Below, in pieces: positions 28,942 to 37,543 of a stretch of 64,000 nucleotides of DNA. The stretch's first letter is position 1, and the number at the start of each line of letters is the position of its first letter. Below the pieces are notes generated by a model that ran no database searches, was not told the DNA's origin, and saw only the letters and a list, made by a program, of their open reading frames with translations. The DNA is from Georgenia thermotolerans (GTDB lineage Bacteria > Actinomycetota > Actinomycetes > Actinomycetales > Actinomycetaceae). The DNA is taken from NCBI RefSeq assembly GCF_009193185.1, contig NZ_VUKF01000019.1, positions 25,095 through 89,094 on the forward strand, given 5' to 3'. A program made the position numbers and the translations under genes.

Positions 28942-29678
28942 GCGATGTGCGCCTGGTCGAGGACGTCGAGCCCGAAGGTGAGGGCGAGATGGTCCGGGCG
29001 CAGGGCCTCGCCCACGGGGCCGTGGAAGAGGACGCGGCGCAGCAGGAGGACGGCCTCGTCCGCGAGCTGCGGGAGGGCCTGGAGGTCGTGGGTGGAGACC
29101 AGGACGGTCCGCCCGTCGGCCGCCAGCTCGCGCAGGAGCCGGACGAGGGTGGCCTCGGAGCGCTTGTCGACGCCGGCGAAGGGCTCGTCCAGCAGGAGGA
29201 TCTGGGCGCCCTGGGCGATGGCGCGGGCTAGGAAGGCCCGCTTGCGCTGGCCACCGGAGAGCTGACCGATCTGCCGGTTCGCGTAGTCGGTCAGCTCCAC
29301 CCGCTCCAGCGCCTGGTCGACGGCGGCTTGGTCGGCGGGACGGGCGCGCCGGGTCAGGCCCTGGCGTCCGTAGCGGCCCATCATGACCACGTCGCGCACG
29401 GAGACGGGGAAGTCCCAGTCGACGTCCTCGCTCTGGGGCACGTACCCGACCAGGCCGCGCCGGCGGGCGGTTGCGGGGTCCGCCCCCTCGAGCAGGACCC
29501 GGCCGCGGTCGGGGCGCACCAGGCCCATGACCGTCTTGAACAGGGTGGACTTGCCCGAGCCGTTCATGCCGATCAGCCCGGTCACGCGGCCCGGTGCGAC
29601 GTCGAGGGTGACGCCGCCCAGGGCGAGGACCTCCCCGTAGCGGACGACGACGTCGCGCACCTGGATGGCGGCGGTCAC
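28938..29678 (-). CDS. Metal ABC importer ATPase (Mn/Zn)
   Basis: 246 residues. Walker A GMNGSGKST, signature LSGGQRKRAFLARAIAQ, Walker B ILLLDEPFAGVD, H-loop VLVSTHDL. The YVPQSEDVDWDFPVSVRDVVMMGRYG segment is typical of MntB/SitB/ZnuC ATPases. GTG 29678 overlaps the binding-protein stop by 4 bp. Confidence 0.93.
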   Translation of the reverse strand: MTAAIQVRDVVVRYGEVLALGGVTLDVAPGRVTGLIGMNGSGKSTLFKTVMGLVRPDRGRVLLEGADPATARRRGLVGYVPQSEDVDWDFPVSVRDVVMMGRYGRQGLTRRARPADQAAVDQALERVELTDYANRQIGQLSGGQRKRAFLARAIAQGAQILLLDEPFAGVDKRSEATLVRLLRELAADGRTVLVSTHDLQALPQLADEAVLLLRRVLFHGPVGEALRPDHLALTFGLDVLDQAHIA

Positions 29679-30607
29679 GATGCCCGCCCCGTGAGGCCGT
29701 CGATGATGGCGCGCGCGTCGTAGCGGATCAGGTCCAGGTAGGTCGGGACCGGGCCGCTGGCCTCGGAGAGGGAGTCGACGTAGAGGGTCCCGCCGAAGAC
29801 GGCGTCGGTGGCCTCGACGACCTGGCGCATCGGCTTGTCGGACACCGTGGACTCGCAGAAAACCGCGGGCACGTCGTTCGCCCGCACGAACTCGATCGCC
29901 GCGGCGATCTGCTGCGGGGTGGCCTGCTGCTCGGCGTTGACCGCCCAGATGTAGCGCTCGGTCAGCCCGGTGTCGCGGGCGAGGTAGGAGAAGGCGCCCT
30001 CGCAGGTGACCAGCGCCCGCTCGTTCTCCGGCAGCGCCGACAGCTCGGCGACCAGCTCGTCGTGAACCTCCTGGAGCTCGGCCTTGTACGCCTGGGCGTT
30101 GGCGGTGAAGTCCGCGGCGTGCGCGGGGGCGAGGTCGCTCAGCGCCGCGGCGATGTTGTCGACGTAGACCTGGACGTTGAGCGGGCTCATCCAGGCGTGC
30201 GGGTTCGGCTTGCCGGCGTAGGCGTCCTCGGTGATGTCCATCGCCTCGACCCCCTCGGAGACGACGACGTGCGGGATGTCGACCTCCTCGACGAACTTCT
30301 CGAACCACGATTCAAGGTTCAGCCCGTTGTCGAGGATCAGGTCCGCGTCCGAGGCCTTGGCGATGTCGCCCGGGGTGGGCTCGTAGTGGTGAATCTCCGC
30401 CCCGACCTTCGTGATCGACTCCACGCTCGCGTGCTCGCCGGCGACGTTGCGGGCGATGTCCGCCAGCACCGTGAACGTGGTCAGCACGACGGGGGTGTCC
30501 TCGCCGTCGAGTGCCTCCGAGGCCGGGGACTGGCTGCACCCCGCCAGTGCGAGGGCGGCCGTCGCCAGTGCGATCCTTCCGGCCCAAGGTCTGACGGATC
30601 TCGACAT
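29675..30607 (-). CDS. Metal-binding lipoprotein (cluster A-I, Mn/Zn)
   Basis: 310 residues. The lipobox LALAGC gives a lipid-anchored mature N-terminus. The metal ligands expected for PsaA/MntA proteins are present: His in EIHHYEPTPGD, His in NPHAWMSPLN, Glu in ALVTCEGAFSYLARD and Asp in LYVDSLS. The absence of a long His-rich loop favours manganese over zinc, but this is inference. ATG 30607 is 6 nt from AAAGGG; a GTG at 30610 precedes it. A 20-bp palindrome just upstream is the likely metalloregulator site. Confidence 0.93.
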   Translation of the reverse strand: MSRSVRPWAGRIALATAALALAGCSQSPASEALDGEDTPVVLTTFTVLADIARNVAGEHASVESITKVGAEIHHYEPTPGDIAKASDADLILDNGLNLESWFEKFVEEVDIPHVVVSEGVEAMDITEDAYAGKPNPHAWMSPLNVQVYVDNIAAALSDLAPAHAADFTANAQAYKAELQEVHDELVAELSALPENERALVTCEGAFSYLARDTGLTERYIWAVNAEQQATPQQIAAAIEFVRANDVPAVFCESTVSDKPMRQVVEATDAVFGGTLYVDSLSEASGPVPTYLDLIRYDARAIIDGLTGRAS

Positions 30608-30638
30608 CACAGCCCTTTCTGCGGTGCAACGAAATAAG

Positions 30639-30658
30639 AGTTTCGGCTAGCCGAAACT
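30639..30658. promoter_or_regulatory. Palindromic operator of the metal importer operon (MntR/DtxR-like)
   Basis: Perfect 20-bp palindrome AGTTTCGGCTAGCCGAAACT, 31 bp before the binding-protein start. Size, symmetry and position fit a DtxR/MntR-family repressor site that closes the operon when metal is replete. The regulator is not encoded in the window. Confidence 0.75.
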
Positions 30659-30812
30659 TTTGGAAGCCTAGCGGCAACCCGTTGTCCGCACCACCACTGC
30701 GCCGTCCCGGTCTCGGTGTGCGGGCTGTTACGAGGCACCCGACGCGTAGCCCAGCGGGCCGTGCTGGGGGGAGCCGTCACCGGCCAGGGGGCGACGCCGT
30801 CATCGGAGCGGC

Positions 30813-32519
30813 TCAGGCCCAGGCCGCGGGGACCGCCGGCTCCCAGGGGTGGGCCTCGAAGGTGCGCCACCAGTCGTGCGCGCCGGGCGGCAGCCAGTCC
30901 TGGGGCGCCTGGTCCACCAGCGCCCGCAGCCGGTGCTTGAGGGCCACGAGCTCGGTGAGGTCCGGTGCGTCCGCGTCGGCGTCGGCGTCGGCGTCGGTCC
31001 GGTCCCGCCCCGCGCCGCTTCGCTCGCGATCCTCGTGCCGGCCCGCGCGCACCGCCCCGTCGCCGGAGGCCTGCACCACCGGCGCGAGCAGCTCGGCCTC
31101 GTGGTGCCAGATCTGCCGGCGCAGCGCCACGATGTCGCGGACCAGCTGCGCCTGCTCGGCGGTCGCGCCCTCGCACACCTCCGCCGCCCGCAGGTAGCCG
31201 TAGTCGATGGCGATCGCCACCAGGCCCGGGTCGATGGTCAGCGCGTCGTGGACGTCGAGCTCGGGCGCGACGACGACGCAGCCGCCCGCCCGGGCGTAGG
31301 CCACCTCGTCGCGCAGCGCCTCGTCGGACATGATGCCGGCGGTGCTGCGCAGCACGATCGAGAGCATGTCCTTCTCGGCGTAGCTCTCCTGGCGCGGCAC
31401 CCCGGGCGGGGAGGAGACGACGGCGTAGCACCGGGTCACCCCGAGGTGCTCGAGCGCGATCTCCGCCGGCAGCGACTCGCGCACCCCGCCGTCGACGTAG
31501 TGCTCCTCGCCCAGGCGCACCGGCGGGAAGACCGCGGGGATGGCGCACGAGGCGACGATTCCGTCGACGAGCGGCAGGGGCTCCACGCCGGGCACGGGCG
31601 CGTCGGACCGGTCCACCAGCCGCCCCGTCTCGGTGACGTAGCGCAGCTCGCCGGACTCCAGCGCGACGACGGCGACGCGCAGCTTCACTCCCGAGGTCGC
31701 CACCCGCTGTGGATGGAACACCTCGGGGTCGAGGAGCCGCTCGACGATCGGGCCGGGGCGGTACATCGACCGCTCGCGGCGGGCCCCGCGGACGATGACC
31801 TCGAGGTCCGGGCGCGCCCGGCCGGCCTCGCGCAGGGCGGTGAGGATCTCGACGACGTTGATGGGGTTCCAGCTGCTCCCCGCCGTCGGCCGGTCGGCCT
31901 CGACCGCCTCCCGGGCGGCGCCGGCGGCGAGGGCGTGCGCGGGCGACGTCGCCGTGGCCGGGCTCGGCGCCGACGGGCTCGCTGGGCTGTCGGGGGTGAG
32001 GGCCGAGGGCAGGGCCGCGCCGGGGGAGGTGGGCGCCGCGCCGTCCGGGATGGCTGCTGCCGCGCCGTCCGGGACGACCGCGGCCGCCGCGCCGCGGCGG
32101 AAGGGCGGCCCGGCGTAGTGGGTGGCGCGGTTCGCCACCCGCGAGAAGGTCCGCCCGAGGGAGCCCTGCCGGCGCTGCTGCCGGGAGAAGGCCTTGACCC
32201 ACTCCGGGCCGCGCTCGCCCAGCCGGCGGTACCACTCCTGCTCGGTGAACATGTCGGCGTCCTCGCGCATGGCGCGCCAGATGCGCTCGAGGTGGTCCAG
32301 GGCCCGGCGCTGGCCGTCGTGCTCGCCCGACTGGGCCAGCACCGAGCCGAGGATCGCGCCGGCCGACGTGCCCGCGATGACCTGGGGGGTGATGCCGGCG
32401 CGGTCGTAGAGGTAGCGCAGCGCGCCGATCTGGAAGTCCGACCGCGACCCGCCGCCGCTGAGCACGAGGCCGACCACCTCGGGGCGGACGGGCCGGCGCC
32501 GCCAGGGCTTCCACCTCAT
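30813..32519 (-). CDS. Patatin-like phospholipase
   Basis: 568 residues. The oxyanion GGGSRSDFQIGAL (22-34), the nucleophile elbow GTSAGA with Ser52 and the dyad Asp343 in YVDGGVRES make it catalytically complete. Patatins are lipid acyl hydrolases. A Pro/Ala-rich segment (about 142-205) with an imperfect VVPDGAAAA/IPDGAAPT repeat interrupts the domain between the elbow and the later strands, and the C-terminus carries an Asp/Ala repeat (ADADADAD). No signal peptide. It is divergent from the YihY gene. Confidence 0.92.
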   Translation of the reverse strand: MRWKPWRRRPVRPEVVGLVLSGGGSRSDFQIGALRYLYDRAGITPQVIAGTSAGAILGSVLAQSGEHDGQRRALDHLERIWRAMREDADMFTEQEWYRRLGERGPEWVKAFSRQQRRQGSLGRTFSRVANRATHYAGPPFRRGAAAAVVPDGAAAAIPDGAAPTSPGAALPSALTPDSPASPSAPSPATATSPAHALAAGAAREAVEADRPTAGSSWNPINVVEILTALREAGRARPDLEVIVRGARRERSMYRPGPIVERLLDPEVFHPQRVATSGVKLRVAVVALESGELRYVTETGRLVDRSDAPVPGVEPLPLVDGIVASCAIPAVFPPVRLGEEHYVDGGVRESLPAEIALEHLGVTRCYAVVSSPPGVPRQESYAEKDMLSIVLRSTAGIMSDEALRDEVAYARAGGCVVVAPELDVHDALTIDPGLVAIAIDYGYLRAAEVCEGATAEQAQLVRDIVALRRQIWHHEAELLAPVVQASGDGAVRAGRHEDRERSGAGRDRTDADADADADAPDLTELVALKHRLRALVDQAPQDWLPPGAHDWWRTFEAHPWEPAVPAAWA

Positions 32520-32657
32520 GGGCCCAGGCTATCGGCCCCCTCCCCGGGCCGGCCGCCGGGTCGGTCCGGCGCGCGGCGTCCCGCCAGCCGTGCTTGTCTG
32601 GGCACCGGCGGCGTCGCCGCACGGCCGGCCGCGCCACCGCCTGAGGAGGAGGGCGAG

Positions 32658-33800
32658 ATGCCGCAGGACGTCGGCTACCCGGGCCCGCCGCTGCGCCGGG
32701 TGGAGCCCGCCGTGCCCGGCCGGCGCCCCTCGCCCCGCTTCATGCTCGGCAAGGCCGTGCGCGACTTCTTCTCCCACGACTGCTGGGACCGCGCGGCCGG
32801 CCTGACGTACTTCGGCGTCCTGTCCCTCCCGCCACTGGCCGTCGCCCTCGCCTCCGTGCTCGCCGTCCTCGGCCAGGGCGCGAGCACCGAGGCGATCCTC
32901 GACGTCCTGCGCATCCTCGTGCCCGACGACCAGGCCCTCGCCACCGTCAGCGAGCCCGTGCTCGCCGTCCTGCGCCACCCGGGGGCGGGCTGGTCGCTGG
33001 TCATCGGGCTCGCCACCGCGCTGTGGATGGCGTCGGGCTACGTCGGTTCCTTCGGCCGGGCGATGAACCAGATCTACGGGGTGGCCGAGGGCCGGCCGCT
33101 GTGGAAGCTGACCCTGTGGCACCTGGTCACCACGGTCATCCTCGTGGCCTTCGCCGCGCTGGTCGCCGTCCTGCTCTTCGTCTCCGGCCCCGTGGCCCGG
33201 GCCGTCGGGCAGGTGCTCGGCCTGCAGGAGATCACCCTCGTCGTCTGGGAGGTCGCCCGGTGGCCGGCGCTGCTCGTCGCGGCGATCCTCGTGGTGGCCC
33301 TGCTCTACTTCGCCACGCCGAACGTGCGCCACCCCCGCTTCCGGTGGATCTCCCCGGGGGCCGTGCTTGCCCTCGGCCTCGGCGCGGCGGCGTCCTACGC
33401 GTTCAACTTCTACATCGAGACCTTCGGGCGGCTGAGCATCACCTACGGGCGCGCGCTGGCCGGCGTCGTCGTCTTCTTCGTCTGGCTGTGGATCATCAAC
33501 ATGTCCCTGCTGCTCGGGGCCGAGCTCGACGCCGAGATTGAGCGCGGCCGCCAGCTGCGGTCCGGCATCCACGCCGACCGGGGCGTGCGCGTGCCGGTGC
33601 GCGACGCCCGCGCCATCGAGCGCTCCGCGCGCCGGCGCGAGGCCGACGAGGCGCGCTCGCGCAGCCTCCGCGAGTCCCACGGCTGGTTCCACCACGACGA
33701 CGACGACGGCGTCCCGTCCCGCGCGGGGGAGGACACCTCGGCCCCGGACGCGCCACAGGACGGCGTCTCACGCCGCGACGGCTCGCCTCACGGCACGTAG
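32658..33800 (+). CDS. YihY/BrkB-family membrane protein
   Basis: 380 residues with six helices. The core is DRAAGLTYFGVLSLPPLAVALASVLAVLGQG, ATALWMASGYVGSFGRAMNQIYGVAEGRPLWK, VVALLYFATPNVRHPRFRWISPGAVLAL and VVFFVWLWIINMSLLLGAELDAEIERGRQL, the YihY signature ending. A charged cytoplasmic tail follows. ATG 32658 has AGGAGGAGGG. It is paralogous to the protein at 51079-52146. Function of the family (transport or envelope) is unsettled. Its 3' end overlaps the convergent DUF4383 gene by 13 bp. Confidence 0.92.
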   Translation: MPQDVGYPGPPLRRVEPAVPGRRPSPRFMLGKAVRDFFSHDCWDRAAGLTYFGVLSLPPLAVALASVLAVLGQGASTEAILDVLRILVPDDQALATVSEPVLAVLRHPGAGWSLVIGLATALWMASGYVGSFGRAMNQIYGVAEGRPLWKLTLWHLVTTVILVAFAALVAVLLFVSGPVARAVGQVLGLQEITLVVWEVARWPALLVAAILVVALLYFATPNVRHPRFRWISPGAVLALGLGAAASYAFNFYIETFGRLSITYGRALAGVVVFFVWLWIINMSLLLGAELDAEIERGRQLRSGIHADRGVRVPVRDARAIERSARRREADEARSRSLRESHGWFHHDDDDGVPSRAGEDTSAPDAPQDGVSRRDGSPHGT

Positions 33801-34258
33801 CCGGCGGCGCCCGGGGCGGCCTTGCGGCGGGTGAGCGAGACGCCGAGGACGATCATCACGACGCCGAGCACGAAGTGCAGCCAGTTGTCGGCGGTGTTGA
33901 CCGGCACGAAGTTGGCCGCGGTCGCCTGGTCGATGACGAGCCCGTAGAGCCACAGCACCAGGTAGATCACGCCGCCCCAGATGAGGTAGCCGCGCGCGGC
34001 GGGGGCCGAGCGCGACAGGGCGATGCCGACGATGCCGAACAGCAGGTGGACGATGTTGTGCAGGATCGAGACCTGGAAGACCCCGAGCAGCAGGGCCGAG
34101 GACTCCTGCCCCGCGATGGCGAGGAGGCTGTAGTGGGTGGTGATCCCGGGGATGAAGCCGAGGATGCCGACCACGAGGAAGACGATCCCGAAGACGAGTG
34201 CCGCGGTCTGGACGGCGGTGCGGGTGGGCTGACCGGCGAGCGAGGGGTTGGTGGACAT
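33788..34258 (-). CDS. DUF4383 membrane protein
   Basis: 156 residues, four helices. The N-terminus RTAVQTAALVFGIVFLVVGILGFIPGITT and VSILHNIVHLLFGIVGIALSR match DUF4383 proteins, common and uncharacterised in actinobacteria. ATG 34258 follows GGAGG at good spacing. Confidence 0.88.
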   Translation of the reverse strand: MSTNPSLAGQPTRTAVQTAALVFGIVFLVVGILGFIPGITTHYSLLAIAGQESSALLLGVFQVSILHNIVHLLFGIVGIALSRSAPAARGYLIWGGVIYLVLWLYGLVIDQATAANFVPVNTADNWLHFVLGVVMIVLGVSLTRRKAAPGAAGYVP

Positions 34259-34378
34259 CAGGACCTCCGGTTGACCGACCTCGGCGGGCGGGACGCGCCC
34301 GCCGTGCGACTGGCGGGCCCCCGCGGGCGGTACCCGGCGCCGTCGTCCTCGGCGGCCCACCGATGCTGTCCTCCTTGA

Positions 34379-34418
34379 GCATGCGGGTCGCTCCCAGGCT
34401 AGGGAGCGGCCCGCATGC
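34379..34418 (-). terminator. Terminator hairpin downstream of the 34.5-35.4 kb hydrolase
   Basis: Stem GCATGCGGGTCGCTCCC / GGGAGCGGCCCGCATGC, 17 bp with one G-U-type mismatch and a 6-nt loop, in the 247-bp gap between the hydrolase stop and the DUF4383 start. The rest of that gap holds no gene. Confidence 0.75.
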
Positions 34419-34505
34419 GTGCATCGGGACGTGAGCGGGCCGATGTCCCGGCGGGGGCGGCGCAGATCGGCGGCCGCGCACCGGGCACCGGGCCACGACC
34501 ACGAC

Positions 34506-35429
34506 TCAGGCGGGCGAGGCAACCCGGCGAGTGACCCAGGACGTCAGCAGCTCGTTCACCCGCGGGTCCACCGGATGGCGCACGTCCGTCTTGTAGGTCT
34601 TCAGGGTGGGGGTTCCGGTCTGGTGCCGCAGGATGTGGTTGAGGTCCGGCACGAGGACGGTCTCGACGTCGCCGGGGACCAGGGCCGCGAGAGTCTCGAG
34701 GTCCTCGGGCGGGACCTGGACGTCGTGGTCGCCGGTGGCGGCCAGCACCGGGGCGGTGATCGTGGCGAGGTCGGCGCGCGGGTCGTAGGCGAGGAACTCG
34801 CGGAACCAGCGGGCGTTGAGCCGCTGGCCACCGACCCAGGCCACGTCGGTGCGGGTGGCCTTGATCTTGCGGTGGTTCTTGCTCACCTGGGCGACGAAGT
34901 CGGTGCGCATGAGCCGGAAGACGCCCCGCAGCACGGCCGGCAGGCTCGGTTCGAGGGCGTGCGCCTGCCAGCGCAGGGTCTCCTCGCCCGGCCGGGCGGC
35001 GGGGGAGAGCAGCACGAGCCCGGCGAGCGGTGTGCCGCGGCCGGCGAGGGCCGTGGCCACGAGCGCGCCCTCGCTGTGCCCGACGACGAGGACCCGGTCG
35101 GCGTCGACGCCGGCCTGGCTCCGCAGCGCCGCGAGGGCCGCTGCGGCGTCGTCGACGTTGTCCCAGAACCCGGTGGCCAGGAACGACCCGCCGCTCTGGC
35201 CCGCGCCGCGCTTGTCGTAGCGCAGGGTCGCGGCGCCGGCGTCGGCCAGCGCGGCGGCGAGCTGGCGCTGGATGTCCAGGCGCAGGCGCTTGTGGTTGCC
35301 GTCCCGGTCGATCGGGCCGCTGCCGCTGACCAGGAGCGCGGCGGGCCACGGGCCCGCGCCCTCGGGCACTGCCACGGTCCCGGCGAGGGTGAGGTCGCCG
35401 GAGGGGAAGGTCAGGGTGGTCTCGCGCAT
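34506..35429 (-). CDS. Alpha/beta hydrolase (S9/dienelactone hydrolase-like)
   Basis: 307 residues. VSGSGPIDRDGNHKRLRLDIQRQLAAALADAG and LRYDKRGAGQSGG are typical of the YqiA/EstA-like serine hydrolases. The nucleophile is in VVGHSEGALVA, the acid in ATGDHDVQVP and the histidine in LVPDLNHILRHQTG. ATG 35429 is chosen because GGAGG lies 5 nt upstream; an ATG at 35441 lacks one. It is divergent from an HTH regulator through a shared promoter/operator. Confidence 0.9.
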   Translation of the reverse strand: MRETTLTFPSGDLTLAGTVAVPEGAGPWPAALLVSGSGPIDRDGNHKRLRLDIQRQLAAALADAGAATLRYDKRGAGQSGGSFLATGFWDNVDDAAAALAALRSQAGVDADRVLVVGHSEGALVATALAGRGTPLAGLVLLSPAARPGEETLRWQAHALEPSLPAVLRGVFRLMRTDFVAQVSKNHRKIKATRTDVAWVGGQRLNARWFREFLAYDPRADLATITAPVLAATGDHDVQVPPEDLETLAALVPGDVETVLVPDLNHILRHQTGTPTLKTYKTDVRHPVDPRVNELLTSWVTRRVASPA

Positions 35430-35451
35430 CGGGGCCTCCATGGTCGGGCTG

Positions 35452-35488
35452 TTGACGCCATCATTCCCAGAAGTGAGAATGGTGTCAA
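35452..35488. promoter_or_regulatory. Overlapping divergent promoters on an imperfect inverted repeat
   Basis: TTGACGCCATCATTC (35452-35466) faces GAATGGTGTCAA (35477-35488), an imperfect inverted repeat. Leftward: TTGACA (35483-35488) - 17 nt - AATGAT (35460-35465). Rightward: TTGACG (35452-35457) - 17 nt - GAGAAT (35475-35480). Each -35 box lies beside the -10 box of the opposite promoter, so the two promoters should exclude each other and be jointly controlled by the adjacent HTH protein. Confidence 0.75.
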
Positions 35489-35520
35489 GCATGAGAGGGT
35501 TGAGGGCGGAGGGAGTCCAC

Positions 35521-36120
35521 ATGGGAAGCGCTGAGCTGTTGCTGCACCCGGTGCGTCTGCGCATCGTCCAGGCGTTCCTCGGCGAGGGGGAGCTGACCAC
35601 GGCGGACCTGCGGGCCCGGCTCACCGACGTCTCGCCGGCCACGCTGTACCGCCAGGTGGCGGCGCTCGCGGCGGGCGGGGTGCTGGAGGTGGCGGCGGAG
35701 CGCCGGGTGCGCGGGGCCGTCGAGCGGACCTACCGGCTGCGGCCGGAGCGGGCCGCGGTGGGCCCGGAGGAGGCGGCTCGGCTCGGCCCGGACGAGCACC
35801 GGGCGGCCTTCACGACCTTCGTCGCCGGGCTGCTGGGGGACTTCGACCGCTACCTGGCCCGCGGGGACGTCGACCTCGGACGGGACCAGGTCGGCTACCG
35901 CCACGCGGGCTTCTACGCCACGGACGAGGAGGTCGTCGCCCTGCTCACCGCGGTCCGCGACGCGGTCCGCCCGCTGCAGGAGAACCGTCCGGGCGCGGGG
36001 CGCACCCGGCGGCTGCTCACCACCGTGCTGCTGCCCGCCGACGATCAGGGCGCCAGGTCCAGCGCCTCCTCGGCCACCGCCAGCACGGACCAGGTCCCGT
36101 CGTCGGACGTCAGCTCGTAG
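35521..36120 (+). CDS. Winged-helix transcriptional regulator (ArsR/PadR-like)
   Basis: 199 residues. LLLHPVRLRIVQAFLGEGELTTADLRARLTDVSPATLYRQVAALAAGGVLEVAAERRVRGAVERTYRLR is an ArsR-like winged helix (shown in parts: helices 18-60, wing near RVRGAVERTY). The rest is helical and may dimerise. ATG 35521 has GGAGGG 7 nt upstream; ATG 35491 has none but could serve a nearly leaderless mRNA. The 3' end overlaps the convergent gene by 76 bp, giving a low-complexity Ser-rich tail. It probably controls the divergent hydrolase. Confidence 0.85.
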   Translation: MGSAELLLHPVRLRIVQAFLGEGELTTADLRARLTDVSPATLYRQVAALAAGGVLEVAAERRVRGAVERTYRLRPERAAVGPEEAARLGPDEHRAAFTTFVAGLLGDFDRYLARGDVDLGRDQVGYRHAGFYATDEEVVALLTAVRDAVRPLQENRPGAGRTRRLLTTVLLPADDQGARSSASSATASTDQVPSSDVSS

Positions 36121-37430
36121 GCCGGCACGAGCAGGGCGGTGCCGTCGGGGTCGGTGTACGCGGTGAGCCCGAGGCGCGCTCCGGTCACGGTCACCTCGCG
36201 CACCGGCCAGGCCACCGGCGCGCCGGGCCGGGCGGTCGCCGGGGGCGGGGCCGACGAGGGGCCGACGAGGGTGTCCGGGGCCGACGCGGAGCCGACGGGG
36301 GAGTCCGGGGCGCGTTGCGGTTCCACCGCCGCGCCGGCCGGCAGCATCGAGATGCCGCCGAGGGGACCGAAGCGCGGGTCCATGAGCCGCTCCACCGCCG
36401 CCGCCGGGGCGACCACGGGGTAGTCGCCGAGGCCCACGAGGGGTGCGAGCGACCCCGAGGCGGACACCACCCCGGCGCCGCTGAGCCCCAGGTGCCACTG
36501 GACGCCGGTCCGCTGACCGGCCACCACCTGGTGCGCCAGCACGGTCGTGACCGGCTCGGTGGCGCCCGGCACCTCGTACTCGAACCCGTCGGGGTCGAGG
36601 TCCATCGCGGCGAGCAGGTCGCGCGCCCGGGCGGTGGCGGCCGCGGCGTCCGGACCGGCTTCCGTCTCCGTCCGGCAGCCGCCGACCGAGCCGGAGGTGC
36701 CCGCGCCGTCGGCCGGCGCGGGTCCCGCCCCGCCGTCCGCCGGCGCGGGCTCCGTCCCGCCGGGGACGGGCATGGCGGGCTCCGTCCCGCCCGGGCACCG
36801 GTACGGGTCCGCCGCCGGGTCGTGGTAGCTCAGTCCGGCCTGCCCGTCGGGGAAGACGCTGAGGGAGGCGCCCGTGCCGTCCGTGGGCCCGACCTGCCAC
36901 ACCCCGTCGCGCACCTGCGGGTCGCCGGTCACGCCGAGCGCGGCCGCGACCGCTCCCACCCGCTCGGCGGTGAGCACCGCCGGGGCGTCGAAGGCCCAGG
37001 CCGCCGCGCGCCCGTCCGCGGTCGGCAGGCCCTCGCCGCGGAACACCGTGCGGCCGGTCGCCGGCGGCCACAGCATCGTCGCGGCGTCCGCGGCGGCGCC
37101 CCGCTCGTGGGCGGGCCCTGCCGAGGACGAGCCGATCGCCGGCAGCGCGATCGGCGGCGCCGCGGGCTCCGACCGCCCGAGCAGGAAGCCGCCGGCTCCC
37201 ACGACGGCCGCGCCGGCCACCGCGGCGGCCAGCCGGACCCATCCCGCACGGCGCGTGCGGGCGGCGGGCAGGGGCACGACGGCGCCGGGAGGGGCGCCGG
37301 CCTGGCGGTCGCCGCCGAGGCGGGCGTCGACCGCCTCGCGGAGGCGCGCCAGGTCCGTCGGGGCGCTCGCGGCCGGGTCGGCCGCGCGCAGTCTGGCGAG
37401 CGGGTCGTCGGTGTTCTCGCGGTGGGTCAC
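36045..37430 (-). CDS. Single-pass membrane protein partnered with an ECF sigma factor
   Basis: 461 residues. A cytoplasmic N-terminus (THRENTDDPLARLRAADP...) precedes one helix (WVRLAAAVAGAAVVGAGGFLLG, about 75-97). A large extracytoplasmic region with repeated PADGGAGPAPADGAG-like and SAPDTLVGPSSAP stretches follows. GTG 37430 has GGAGG 5 nt upstream. It lies downstream of the ECF sigma gene on the same strand with a 113-bp gap. This layout recurs in actinobacteria (sigma factor plus membrane protein starting with DDPLxxLRxADP). It may act as an anti-sigma or sensor; no zinc-binding anti-sigma motif is visible. Confidence 0.75.
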   Translation of the reverse strand: MTHRENTDDPLARLRAADPAASAPTDLARLREAVDARLGGDRQAGAPPGAVVPLPAARTRRAGWVRLAAAVAGAAVVGAGGFLLGRSEPAAPPIALPAIGSSSAGPAHERGAAADAATMLWPPATGRTVFRGEGLPTADGRAAAWAFDAPAVLTAERVGAVAAALGVTGDPQVRDGVWQVGPTDGTGASLSVFPDGQAGLSYHDPAADPYRCPGGTEPAMPVPGGTEPAPADGGAGPAPADGAGTSGSVGGCRTETEAGPDAAAATARARDLLAAMDLDPDGFEYEVPGATEPVTTVLAHQVVAGQRTGVQWHLGLSGAGVVSASGSLAPLVGLGDYPVVAPAAAVERLMDPRFGPLGGISMLPAGAAVEPQRAPDSPVGSASAPDTLVGPSSAPPPATARPGAPVAWPVREVTVTGARLGLTAYTDPDGTALLVPAYELTSDDGTWSVLAVAEEALDLAP

Positions 37431-37543
37431 GTCGGCCTCCTGCGGGTCGCGCCCGGCAGGCGCCGGACCGTCTACCCCGCATATGTGCCGTGACCCGCGA
37501 ATCTTGCACCGGCGTCTTCCGTATGTGGGCCGGCCCGGCTTCC

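Noticed and set aside
34379..34418. Possible tRNA or small RNA from the strong hairpin
   Set aside because: A single long stem with a 6-nt loop and no cloverleaf; best read as a terminator.
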